From positions 248,001-312,000 of the forward strand of contig WKFN01000016.1 of NCBI GenBank assembly GCA_014872805.1: a DNA stretch of 64,000 nt, given 5' to 3'. Origin of the DNA: Opacimonas sp014872805. GTDB lineage: Bacteria > Pseudomonadota > Gammaproteobacteria > Enterobacterales > Alteromonadaceae. Of the stretch, positions 29,251-37,350 are shown in pieces; position 1 is the first letter of the stretch; each line of letters starts with the position of its first letter. The translations under genes were made by a program, and so were the position numbers. Below the pieces are notes generated by a model. It worked only from the letters and a program-made list of their open reading frames with translations, searched no databases and was not told the origin of the DNA.

Positions 29251-29823
29251 CTTCAGTCAATATTCTACCCACTTGAGAATTCGTGTTCGAGATTGCTGCT
29301 CCCATAGTGTAAAGACTATTTTTGTTTGCGTCGCTTGGTTTGTTGCTATTTACCAGAGCCATATCGCGGTCTTCTTTGGCTTTATTTAAACGTGCTTTGG
29401 CAAGTTCCACAAAAATATTGACCTGTTTCAAACTGCGGGGAATTTGCGTTACGTGCCCAACCGATATGGACAAGAAAGGAGATAGGGGAGACACGTCATT
29501 TCTGATTAACGTTTCATTAAGCATGATTTTGAGGCGTTTTAATTTTTGATAAATACCATGTTCATCGCATGAGGGTAAGACAACATAAAAGTCATCTCGC
29601 CTAGCCCGAACAGCCATGTCATTTTTGCTTTGCACTAATGACTGAATCATTATGACCACAGATCCAACACAATCACTTGAAAAGGTTCTGCTGTTGGAGT
29701 TAAGTATTTTAATAAGTCCTTTGAGCATTTGACCAACACGACATCATACATCTTGCTAAACCTAATACGCTTGAGTTTTGACTGTACCGGATCATTATCA
29801 ATCAATAATAACCTTGGTTTCAT
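29237..29823 (-). pseudogene. Broken response regulator with GGDEF domain (REC-GGDEF remnant)
   Basis: Read from 29823, the minus strand encodes MKPRLLLIDNDPVQSKLKR...FQVIVLDLWS then TAA (29650-29652). This is the first half of a receiver domain with the acidic pocket and the phospho-acceptor Asp. In an overlapping frame, and open to 29237, comes the second half of a GGDEF domain with a degenerate active site (ARRDDF in place of the GGDEF loop) and SVGHVTQIP. The second half of REC and first half of GGDEF are missing. A deletion plus frameshift in a diguanylate-cyclase-type regulator is the simplest reading. No activity is expected. Confidence 0.75.
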
Positions 29824-29898
29824 ACTCCATTATGTGCTTGAGGTTTTTTATAAGCCTATACCAGGATGGGGATTTTGCCAGTATTAAACACATCTTCA

Positions 29899-29930
29899 CT
29901 ATGTCTAATACTCTTTAGTATTAGACATAG
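29899..29930. repeat. Perfect 14-bp inverted repeat upstream of the recombinase
   Basis: CTATGTCTAATACT (29899-29912), loop CTTT, AGTATTAGACATAG (29917-29930), with no mismatch. It ends 57 bp before the tyrosine recombinase start. There is no T-run, so it is not a standard terminator. Candidates are a recombinase binding site or an operator for the recombinase promoter. Confidence 0.85.
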
Positions 29931-29987
29931 GGGCTTAAATACATTATCATGCGTTTATGACCATAATTAAGCAATACAATACAAATT

Positions 29988-31226
29988 ATGCCTAAGTCTA
30001 AACCGACACCTTTATACCCGACATTTTCAGAGCTTCAAGTAATGTCCCTTGATGATTATCCAATGCTAAATGATTTTGTCACAAGTGGCCCTGCATGGCG
30101 TGTGCAACACTGGCATTGGTGCAAAGATTTTTTGCTCTATATCGGACGCAATAAATCTGAGCATACTTATACGCGTTTTCGTAACGATGTTGAAAAGTTT
30201 CTATTGTGGGTATTTTCATATGAGCAACGACCACTGGACGAGTTGCGCAAAGCTGACATACTGCGATATATCGATTTTTGTGTACAACCGCCTTTAGATT
30301 GGATCAATACACAGCTCAATGACCGTTTCATATTGCAATCAGGTTATTATCAATCCAACTCTGATTGGTCACCGTTTCGTATAGTTATGCCCAAACACGA
30401 TAAAACACGTGATCCCGACCTAAAACAATATCGTCCTTCACACCAAACGTTAACATCAACATTTGTTGCGTTAAGTGCATTGTATCGGCATCTGATTGAT
30501 GAAGAAATCTGCTTTGGTAATCCAGTTCCACTGGCAAAACGCGACTGCAAACATTTGATTAAAGACAGTCAGGTCAAAAATATCAGCCGGTTAACCGAAC
30601 ATCAGTGGCAATATTTACTCGATACAGCAGTCGCGATGGCTGATGATGATGCACTGTATGAGAGACATTTATTTATCATTGCCACGATGAAAACCTTATT
30701 TTTACGTTTATCTGAGTTGTCAGAACGCAAAGATTGGACACCTTTGATGAGTCATTTTTGGTTAGATGACAGTAATAATTGGTGGTTTAAAGCCTACGGA
30801 AAAGGCAAAAAAATACGCGATATCACTGTGCCGCAAAGCTATTTGCCATTTCTTTCTCGCTATCGTGAATGGCGAGGTCTATCACCCTTGCCTTCACGTG
30901 GTGAACAAACCCTGTTAGTAGAGAAAATTCGTGGTCGTGGAGGTTTAACTGGGCGTCATATTGCCCGTTTGATCCAAGAGATTTTTGATGCTGCGTTCAC
31001 TCGAATGAAGGCAGAGCACGGACTCAATGCTGCGCAAAAATTACAAGAAGCCAGTACGCATTATTTGCGTCACACTGGTGCAAGTATGGAAATTGAACGC
31101 AACCGTCCATTGAAAGATTTGTCTGAGGACCTGGGCCATGCCAGCAGCGCAACAACCGATACGGTTTATGTTCAAGTGGAGCGAAAGAAACGGGCATCGT
31201 CCGGTAAAGATAGAAAAGTTGAGTAA
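29988..31226 (+). CDS. Tyrosine recombinase / site-specific integrase
   Basis: A 412-residue tyrosine recombinase. A SAM-like core-binding domain lies around residues 55-150 (RNKSEHTYTRFRNDVEKFLLW). The catalytic domain has Arg in TLFLRLSELSE, H-x-x-R in HYLRHTGAS, the second His in DLGHASS and the nucleophile in TDTVYVQVE near the C-terminus. It is full length and looks intact. It does not closely resemble XerC/XerD (about 300 residues). No phage, integron attC or conjugation genes surround it, so it is a stand-alone recombinase flanked by two pseudogenes. A perfect inverted repeat precedes it. Confidence 0.88.
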   Translation: MPKSKPTPLYPTFSELQVMSLDDYPMLNDFVTSGPAWRVQHWHWCKDFLLYIGRNKSEHTYTRFRNDVEKFLLWVFSYEQRPLDELRKADILRYIDFCVQPPLDWINTQLNDRFILQSGYYQSNSDWSPFRIVMPKHDKTRDPDLKQYRPSHQTLTSTFVALSALYRHLIDEEICFGNPVPLAKRDCKHLIKDSQVKNISRLTEHQWQYLLDTAVAMADDDALYERHLFIIATMKTLFLRLSELSERKDWTPLMSHFWLDDSNNWWFKAYGKGKKIRDITVPQSYLPFLSRYREWRGLSPLPSRGEQTLLVEKIRGRGGLTGRHIARLIQEIFDAAFTRMKAEHGLNAAQKLQEASTHYLRHTGASMEIERNRPLKDLSEDLGHASSATTDTVYVQVERKKRASSGKDRKVE

Positions 31227-31279
31227 ACTCAATGTGATATACCGAATCCAAGTGACATCAAGTATTGTAGCTATAAAAG

Positions 31280-31601
31280 TCAGTTGCAAGAACCACTCAG
31301 CTTTTTGCTCATGCTAAAGGCATCGGTTCCATCTTGATAATACGATGTGATTTTTTTCGTAATGACAAAACCATAGCGCTTGTAAGTAGCGATCGCTTTT
31401 TTATTAGTTACTGCAACTTCTGACGCCACATCCGTATATGACTTTACTTTTTGGAATTGAAAAATCACATAATCCAGAAGGGAATGCCATATCCCCTGCC
31501 CTTGAAAATCTGTAGTGGTAACAATGCTGTAAAAACGTAATTTTCAGGAGTTCTGCTTTGACAGCGAACATTTTAGGAATATCTTTGGAGACGCCAAGCA
31601 C
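31280..31601 (-). pseudogene. GNAT acetyltransferase remnant, frameshifted
   Basis: In one minus-strand frame the C-terminal half of a GNAT acetyltransferase can be read: LRFYSIVTTDFQGQGIWHSLLDYV, with the acetyl-CoA loop Q-G-Q-G-I, then EVAVTNKKAIATYKRYGF and a normal end. An in-frame TGA lies directly upstream of this segment. Another frame holds a short stretch (LGVSKDIPKMFAVKAELLK) that may be the preceding part. There is no start codon with a ribosome-binding site and no complete N-terminal half. The remnant sits downstream of, and convergent with, the recombinase. Confidence 0.65.
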
Positions 31602-31720
31602 AATCAGATGTCACACAAGTTTAGGACGCGAATTTTTTTGTCTGTTTTTTTGGATAATGATTTAGACTATTATCTAAACTTGTATCGTTTCTTTACGTAA
31701 AAAAGAAAGAGGAGCCTGAT

Positions 31721-32155
31721 ATGTTTTCTATTCACGTTGAACACACGATTGCTAAACCCATTAATGATGTGTTCCAGATACTGAGCGATCACCAAAACTA
31801 TGATCAGTTTAAAGTATGTGATGAATCTTCTCTGTTACTACAAGGTAAATCTAAACCAAATGGCGACGGTGCTTTACGCTCCATTCGTCTTGGCAAAATC
31901 GTGTTTGAAGAAACCATCTTCGACTACCAGCCTCCGTATCAATTCCAATACAAAATTGTCAAATCAAAACCGTTTAAAGTGGATCATTATTTAGGAGAAC
32001 TTAAATTAAATGAGGTACACGGAGGAACCCATGTGGTGTGGCGTTCAAAAGGAGCGGTACCAAATTTATGGTTCGGTTGGTTAGCTGAAATATTCATTAA
32101 TAAGCAAGGGCCAAAAGGATTTATGTCCATACTTAGACAAATTGAACGGATGTAA
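31721..32155 (+). CDS. SRPBCC (START/polyketide-cyclase-like) family protein
   Basis: A 144-residue protein with the helix-grip pattern: HVEHTIAKPINDVFQILSDHQNYDQF at the N-terminus, central strands, and a C-terminal long helix (GPKGFMSILRQIERM). Such proteins bind hydrophobic ligands in the cytoplasm; no catalytic motif can be named. AGAGGAGCC precedes the ATG. About 45-60 bp upstream there is a dyad TTTAGA/TCTAAA with a 6-nt spacer (31661-31678) that could be an operator. It is separated from the TonB receptor by about 180 bp and its substrate cannot be predicted. Confidence 0.8.
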   Translation: MFSIHVEHTIAKPINDVFQILSDHQNYDQFKVCDESSLLLQGKSKPNGDGALRSIRLGKIVFEETIFDYQPPYQFQYKIVKSKPFKVDHYLGELKLNEVHGGTHVVWRSKGAVPNLWFGWLAEIFINKQGPKGFMSILRQIERM

Positions 32156-32334
32156 CGGTAAATTAGTACTTTACCGATAAGGCTTTGGTGTTGGGAATTT
32201 TTCCTAAAATATCACAAGATATTGTTTTTATTGAACTTATTAACTATTACATGCCATTTAAGCAAGTTGCTTTACGCGAATAAATCCGTATGTTGCACAG
32301 TATAAATTTAAAAAGCAACAAAACGGAAAACATT

Positions 32335-34725
32335 ATGAAACGTTCATACTTAGCAGTCATAATTACGGCTGCCATAGCACAGCCAGCAATCGCAGATGAC
32401 TCAATCGAAAAGATTGAAATCAAAGGTCACAATCCACTGTCTACTGAACTACAAGATCAAGATGTCATTCTTGGGCAAAGACAATCATTGACCAGTGAAG
32501 ATTTAGGATTGAGCCCTCAGCGCTCACTGACCGACATCATGCGTCAACAATTTACGAGTGTGAATTTGAATGATGTTCAAAACAACCCTTTTCAGCCCGA
32601 TGTACAATATCGTGGTTTCACCGCGTCCCCATTATTAGGTTTACCACAAGGGCTTTCGTTATATCTAAACGGTGTACGTTTTAATGAACCCTTCGGTGAT
32701 ACCGTCAACTGGGACCTTGTTCCATTGGATGCTCTAGATAATGTTCAGCTTTTTTCTGGCTCAAACCCTGTATTCGGACAAAACACGCTCGGGGGCGCTC
32801 TAAGCCTTAACACTAAGACGGGCTTTAGTCATACCACAACCAATGTCTCATTAACCGGTGGACAATATGGTTCTAAAGAACTTACGGTTCAATCTGGTGT
32901 AAACAATGGTACGTGGGCTGGTTATGTGATGGCCAGTAAATATGAAGAAGATGGATGGCGCCGTTTTTCTCCTTCAGAAGTTCAACAACTGTTCACGAGT
33001 GTCAGTTATCGCAACGATTCGGGACAAGTAGACATCAATTATTTGACGACAGACAATACGCTGGTCGGTAATGGTGCTATTCCACTTGAAATTTTAGAAT
33101 ACGAAGGACGTGATACGGTATTTACAAGCCCTGACCAAACCAGTAATGAATTGGATTTTGTATCCATTGTTACGCATTTCGAATTAACTGAAGATCTTGA
33201 GTTTCATGGTAATTTCTTCATCCGTGAAAACACGACTTCGTCCATCAATGGCGATGATTCAGACTATGGTGCGTGCCAGTTTGCAGATGGCCGCATCACT
33301 TTATGCGAATTAGAGGATGACGATGATGATGATGATCACGATGACGTTGCTCACGATGATGATGACGATGATGATTTGCCTCTGGTCGACGGTGATGAAG
33401 TCGAAGCAGTAGAGTTTATTGGTTATGATGATCTCGCTTTATCTGAAATCTCTTCAATCGACCCGTCAACACTGGATGGCACATATAATACGGGTCAAGC
33501 ACAGAATGAATCATGGGGCTTTACCGGACAATTTACCTATAACCACGAATTAATTGGTATGCCAAGTGTGACCATCGTTGGTGCGACTCAACAACGTGGT
33601 GATATTCACTACCGCGCTGATACGCAATTTGGAATCTTGGATAATGATGATGCACAAGGCACTCGCAGTGTCCAATCAACTGAACTCATGGATGAAGAAG
33701 CGCGCGTGCGCTTAGATGTGGATACTAACCATCGCTCACTATATGTAAGTAATACCACTCAAATAAACTCAAAACTAAAACTCAATATTGCTGGTCGTTT
33801 TAATCATGACCACATCTTGATGGAAGATTTGATTGATGACGGAGAAGGTTCACTAGACGGTGATCACACCTTTGCTCAATTTAACCCAGCGATAGGAATG
33901 TCTTATCAAGTCAATGATGACACTGTCATGAACTTAAGCTGGGCTCAATCTTCACGTGTACCAAGCCCTGCGGAATTGAGTTGTGCAGATGAAAACGATC
34001 CATGTCGCTTACCGAACGGTTTTGTTGCCGATCCTCCACTAGACCAAGTGGTCACCCGAACTATTGAGTTTAATGTGAATACACAGATTGCCAATACTGA
34101 AGTGGATGCTACCTTGTATCATTCAGATAGTATCGATGACATCATTTTCCAACAAGCTGGCAGTGTTGCTTCGCGTGGCTATTTTATCAATATTGATAAA
34201 ACCAGTCGTCAAGGCCTGGAATTTGCTTTGACCCAGCGTTATGAAAATGCAAAATTAACCTTGGCATACAATTATCTAAACGCAACGTTTGAATCACCTT
34301 TTACGTCTTTTGGTCCACAAAATCCACAAGGAGCCAACCGCCAGGTACAGCCAGGTGATACCATTCCTGGCCAACCAAAGCATCAAGTGAAAGTGCTTGG
34401 ACAATATGATATCAACCAAGATCTGCGCCTAGGTGGTGAATGGTTATTGGCGTCTGATCAGTACTATCGCGGTGATGAAGCAAACGAAAATCCTACTATT
34501 GCAGGATATGGTATTGTTAATCTTTATGCTAATTATAATGTCAACGATAATTTGGTACTGTCTGTAAGAGCCAACAACGTCTTAGATAAGGAATATTTTA
34601 CCTTTGGCACGTATGGTGAAGCAGATGAAGTCCTTGAAGATATTTATCCTGATATTGAGTCGCCTAACTTCGTTGGTCCTGCACATCCTCGCATGATCAG
34701 TGTTCAAGTGGACTATCAATTTTAA
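32335..34725 (+). CDS. TonB-dependent receptor with Asp/His-rich tract
   Basis: Outer-membrane active transporter of 796 residues. It has a signal peptide (MKRSYLAVIITAAIAQPAIA), a plug domain (LTDIMRQQFTSVNLND, SLYLNGVRFNEPFGDTVNWDLVPLDALDNVQLFSGSNPVFGQNTLGGALSL) and a 22-strand barrel ending in VQVDYQF. Residues 328-347 are an almost pure Asp stretch, preceded by two Cys (GACQFADGRITLC). Such a loop would bind polyvalent cations. The next three genes encode an ABC importer, so receptor and importer probably share a substrate. By analogy with the Methylobacterium lut cluster and from the nearby lanthanide-type dehydrogenase, a lanthanide or Ca-like metal is a candidate; this is inference. 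Confidence 0.9.
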   Translation: MKRSYLAVIITAAIAQPAIADDSIEKIEIKGHNPLSTELQDQDVILGQRQSLTSEDLGLSPQRSLTDIMRQQFTSVNLNDVQNNPFQPDVQYRGFTASPLLGLPQGLSLYLNGVRFNEPFGDTVNWDLVPLDALDNVQLFSGSNPVFGQNTLGGALSLNTKTGFSHTTTNVSLTGGQYGSKELTVQSGVNNGTWAGYVMASKYEEDGWRRFSPSEVQQLFTSVSYRNDSGQVDINYLTTDNTLVGNGAIPLEILEYEGRDTVFTSPDQTSNELDFVSIVTHFELTEDLEFHGNFFIRENTTSSINGDDSDYGACQFADGRITLCELEDDDDDDDHDDVAHDDDDDDDLPLVDGDEVEAVEFIGYDDLALSEISSIDPSTLDGTYNTGQAQNESWGFTGQFTYNHELIGMPSVTIVGATQQRGDIHYRADTQFGILDNDDAQGTRSVQSTELMDEEARVRLDVDTNHRSLYVSNTTQINSKLKLNIAGRFNHDHILMEDLIDDGEGSLDGDHTFAQFNPAIGMSYQVNDDTVMNLSWAQSSRVPSPAELSCADENDPCRLPNGFVADPPLDQVVTRTIEFNVNTQIANTEVDATLYHSDSIDDIIFQQAGSVASRGYFINIDKTSRQGLEFALTQRYENAKLTLAYNYLNATFESPFTSFGPQNPQGANRQVQPGDTIPGQPKHQVKVLGQYDINQDLRLGGEWLLASDQYYRGDEANENPTIAGYGIVNLYANYNVNDNLVLSVRANNVLDKEYFTFGTYGEADEVLEDIYPDIESPNFVGPAHPRMISVQVDYQF
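33316..33375 (+). repeat. GAT/GAC trinucleotide run encoding the Asp/His tract
   Basis: Twenty codons: seven Asp, His, two Asp, Val-Ala-His, seven Asp. GAT and GAC codons are mixed, so this is selected acidic composition or an aged microsatellite, not a pure repeat. Length changes would keep the frame. Confidence 0.97.
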
Positions 34726-34754
34726 AGGATTGCAATAACAATAGAGAGAAAGCA

Positions 34755-35780
34755 ATGCGTTACATCTTGGTTCTGATTTACATATTAATGAGCGGTTTTG
34801 TCAAAGCTGAGTCATTACCAGAAATTAAGGTGGGCGTATTGCAGTACGGTACGATCAATTGGGAATTATCGCATATTAAGTCTCAACAACTTGATACACA
34901 AAATGGTTTTCAATTGGTCGTCGTGCCTATGGCAAACAAAAATGCTGCCGCTATCGCTTTACAAAGTAATACGGTAGACGTCATTATGTCAGACGTATTT
35001 TGGGTGGCAAGACAACGACATCTTGGCAAAGATTATCAAATCTTACCGATGCACAAAATCAGTGGTGGAGTATATGGTAAACCTGACTCACCATTTTCAA
35101 TAAAAGCACTCTCACAATACTCTCTGGGGGTTGCAGGTGGAGCAACCGACAAAAATTTTGTGATCCTACAAAGCTATGCGGCTATGCAACCTACGCCAAT
35201 CACCATAAACCATGAAAAATTTGGCGCCCCACCCTTATTACACAGAATGTTTACTTCGGGTCAGTTGGATTTGATGCTGAATTTCTGGCACTACAACGCG
35301 CGTGCAAGCGCTTCTGGTTTTGTCAATCTTCTACCCGTCAGTGAGATGCTGGCATACCTCAATATCGATACCGAAGTGCCTTTGATGGGTTGGGTAGCCA
35401 GTCAAGCATGGATGGATCACAATAAAACAGTATTTCAGTCATTTGTGACACAATCTTGGTGTGCCAAACAGCGTTTTATCACAAAACCAGTCCTGTGGGA
35501 ATCGGTCAGAACGTTGACTAAAGCTGAAAATGATAATGTTTTTGAGGCGCTGCGAGATGCCTATCCAGCAACGATTTTAACGGATTTCACACCCGTGCAA
35601 GCGAATGCGTTTGAACAACTGTTCAAGATTGTCGTTGATGCTGAACAAAGTGCGCTTTTAGGCGATATGAAGCAGCTACCAGATGGAGTTTTTTGGCCTG
35701 AGTCTTATCCATTGTGGCAAACATGGCAGCAACAATCTGCAAATTTTACATCCCCTTCCACTGACGGCCAGGCAAAATGA
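34755..35780 (+). CDS. ABC transporter periplasmic substrate-binding protein (NitT/TauT-like)
   Basis: A 341-residue exported protein with a signal peptide (to VKA, residue 18) and a two-lobe binding fold of the SsuA/TauA/ThiY type: IKVGVLQYGTINWELSHIKSQ, then an early loop VDVIMSDVFWVARQR and LGVAGGATDKN. It starts the importer that follows the TonB receptor gene by 29 bp, and its stop overlaps the permease ATG. NitT/TauT-type binding proteins take up sulfonates, nitrate, thiamine precursors and, in some methylotrophs, possibly metal chelates. No residue in the sequence fixes the substrate. Confidence 0.85.
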   Translation: MRYILVLIYILMSGFVKAESLPEIKVGVLQYGTINWELSHIKSQQLDTQNGFQLVVVPMANKNAAAIALQSNTVDVIMSDVFWVARQRHLGKDYQILPMHKISGGVYGKPDSPFSIKALSQYSLGVAGGATDKNFVILQSYAAMQPTPITINHEKFGAPPLLHRMFTSGQLDLMLNFWHYNARASASGFVNLLPVSEMLAYLNIDTEVPLMGWVASQAWMDHNKTVFQSFVTQSWCAKQRFITKPVLWESVRTLTKAENDNVFEALRDAYPATILTDFTPVQANAFEQLFKIVVDAEQSALLGDMKQLPDGVFWPESYPLWQTWQQQSANFTSPSTDGQAK

Positions 35781-36514
35781 CCCAAACTGCTTTGCGTTGG
35801 GGAAGTCTATTCACATTACTCATCATTTGGCAATTAAGTGTGTGGTGGTTCAGTCCCCAAGACTTGCCAAGCCCCGTAGCAGTGATGCAAAGTCTTGTGT
35901 GGCATATAGACCAAGGCACATTACTGAATGATTTATGGGTCACCGTGACACGTGTCTTAATCAGCTTTGCCTGCGCGATGGTGTTGGGCTGCATCGTTGG
36001 AATCATGATGGGGGCAAACCGAAAGCTTAACCTCATTGGCGATGGTTTATTACTCATATTATTGAATATACCCGCATTGGTGACCATAATCTTAGCTTAT
36101 ATTTGGTTCGGTTTGATTGAAGCCGCCGCAATATTGGCCGTTGTGATCAATAAATTTCCAGTGGTCGTCATTACGATGCGAGAAGGTGCGCGTAATATTG
36201 ATGATGGCTTGTTAGATGTGGGACGCGTGTTTAGGATCCCCAAACGCACTTTATTTTTGCAAGTTTATTTGCCTCAACTGTATCCCTATATTATGACGTC
36301 TGCTCGTAATGGCTTGTCACTGATTTGGAAAATTGTCCTAGTCGTTGAATTACTTGGACGCAGTGATGGAATAGGTTTTGCGCTGCATAGTTTTTTTCAG
36401 TTTTTTGATATTGCGAGTATTCTGGCCTATACCTGTGCGTTCGTCATGGTCATATTTGTATTAGAAGCGATAGCATTTAGACCACTTGATAAGGTGATTG
36501 CACGTGGTCGATAA
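35777..36514 (+). CDS. ABC transporter permease (NitT/TauT-like)
   Basis: A 245-residue inner-membrane protein with about six hydrophobic segments. The ABC permease EAA-loop region is visible around residues 140-170 (REGARNIDDGLLDVGRVFRIPKRTLFLQVYLPQLYPYI). It overlaps the binding-protein gene by 4 bp and the ATPase gene by 11 bp, so the three are coupled. It completes a standard importer with its neighbours. Confidence 0.9.
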   Translation: MTQTALRWGSLFTLLIIWQLSVWWFSPQDLPSPVAVMQSLVWHIDQGTLLNDLWVTVTRVLISFACAMVLGCIVGIMMGANRKLNLIGDGLLLILLNIPALVTIILAYIWFGLIEAAAILAVVINKFPVVVITMREGARNIDDGLLDVGRVFRIPKRTLFLQVYLPQLYPYIMTSARNGLSLIWKIVLVVELLGRSDGIGFALHSFFQFFDIASILAYTCAFVMVIFVLEAIAFRPLDKVIARGR

Positions 36515-37202
36515 GCTTACTATTCCAGAGTACTCTTATGCTGATGCACTGGTCATTCAAGCCATGCAATGGTCGATGGATGTCCCCAAAATAGCGATTG
36601 TGGGTCCATCAGGCTGTGGTAAAACCACCATATTGCATCTGTTGGCTGGGCTGTTATCTGATGTCCCTTCGCCACTTATCTCTACGAGCTCAATCAGTAT
36701 GATGTTTCAAGAACCACGTTTAATGCCGTGGTTAACGGTCGCGCAAAATTTGCAATTGGTGAAACCTAATCTGACGGAACTCGATATCATAAACATTCTG
36801 GATAACATCGGATTGAGTAACAGCCAACACCATTACCCCAAACAACTTTCTGGCGGGATGCAAAGACGGGTTGCCTTGGCTCGTGCATTTTGTATTCAGC
36901 CCGATATTCTGTTACTCGATGAACCCTTTATTTCTCTAGATGCTCCGACGGCAAACGAATGTCGCAACACGTTACAACGCTTACAGCAAGCTTATGGAAC
37001 ACAATTCATATTGGTTACGCATGACTTACATGAAGCCATCGAGCTTGCAGATAAAGTCATCTTTTTGAGTAAAAGGCCCGCAAAAGTGATTTTGACGCTC
37101 AACGTAATAGACGAAAGAAGACTCAGTAACACTACTCAAAATATGGTCGATGAACTTTTGCTTCGTCACCCCAACTTGTTGGCTGGCGAGTTAGGTAAAT
37201 AA
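36504..37202 (+). CDS. ABC transporter ATP-binding protein (NitT/TauT-like)
   Basis: A 232-residue ATPase with Walker A GPSGCGKTT, Q-loop MMFQEPRLMPW, signature LSGGMQRRVALARAF, Walker B ILLLDEPFISLD and H-loop VTHDLHEA. The first codons are unusual: an in-frame TTG at 36498 is one base from the AAGGTG ribosome-binding site, whereas the GTG at 36504 has normal spacing, so GTG is preferred. The N-terminal strand before Walker A is shorter than in typical members (about 225-270 residues). It energises the permease immediately upstream. Confidence 0.9.
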   Translation: MVDKLTIPEYSYADALVIQAMQWSMDVPKIAIVGPSGCGKTTILHLLAGLLSDVPSPLISTSSISMMFQEPRLMPWLTVAQNLQLVKPNLTELDIINILDNIGLSNSQHHYPKQLSGGMQRRVALARAFCIQPDILLLDEPFISLDAPTANECRNTLQRLQQAYGTQFILVTHDLHEAIELADKVIFLSKRPAKVILTLNVIDERRLSNTTQNMVDELLLRHPNLLAGELGK

Positions 37203-37220
37203 CGTCATTTATATTATTCT

Positions 37221-37231
37221 TCCTACTAAAG
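37221..37231 (+). promoter_or_regulatory. Candidate operator TCCTACTAAAG upstream of the porin
   Basis: Exact 11-bp match to the motif found upstream of the cytochrome c and PQQ-dehydrogenase genes, in the same orientation relative to the gene and 120 bp before the porin start. The A/T-rich flank also resembles the other sites. A regulator-binding site is inferred. Confidence 0.6.
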
Positions 37232-37350
37232 CACTAGTCACAAAGTGCCTGTCTAAATGATGTTTTAATTCAGCAACTTGCCTTATTCAGATATTTTTGT
37301 ACTGAGGTATTGTGTATCCGGTACACACAAACAACAAATAGGAACACAAC

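Noticed and set aside
29988..31226. Prophage or integron
   Set aside because: The recombinase has no phage structural genes, attC-like arrays or conjugation genes around it, and no duplicated att-like direct repeats were recognised nearby.
33316..33375. Simple-sequence GAT run as a phase-variation switch
   Set aside because: The unit is a trinucleotide with mixed GAT/GAC codons, so length changes would not alter the frame.
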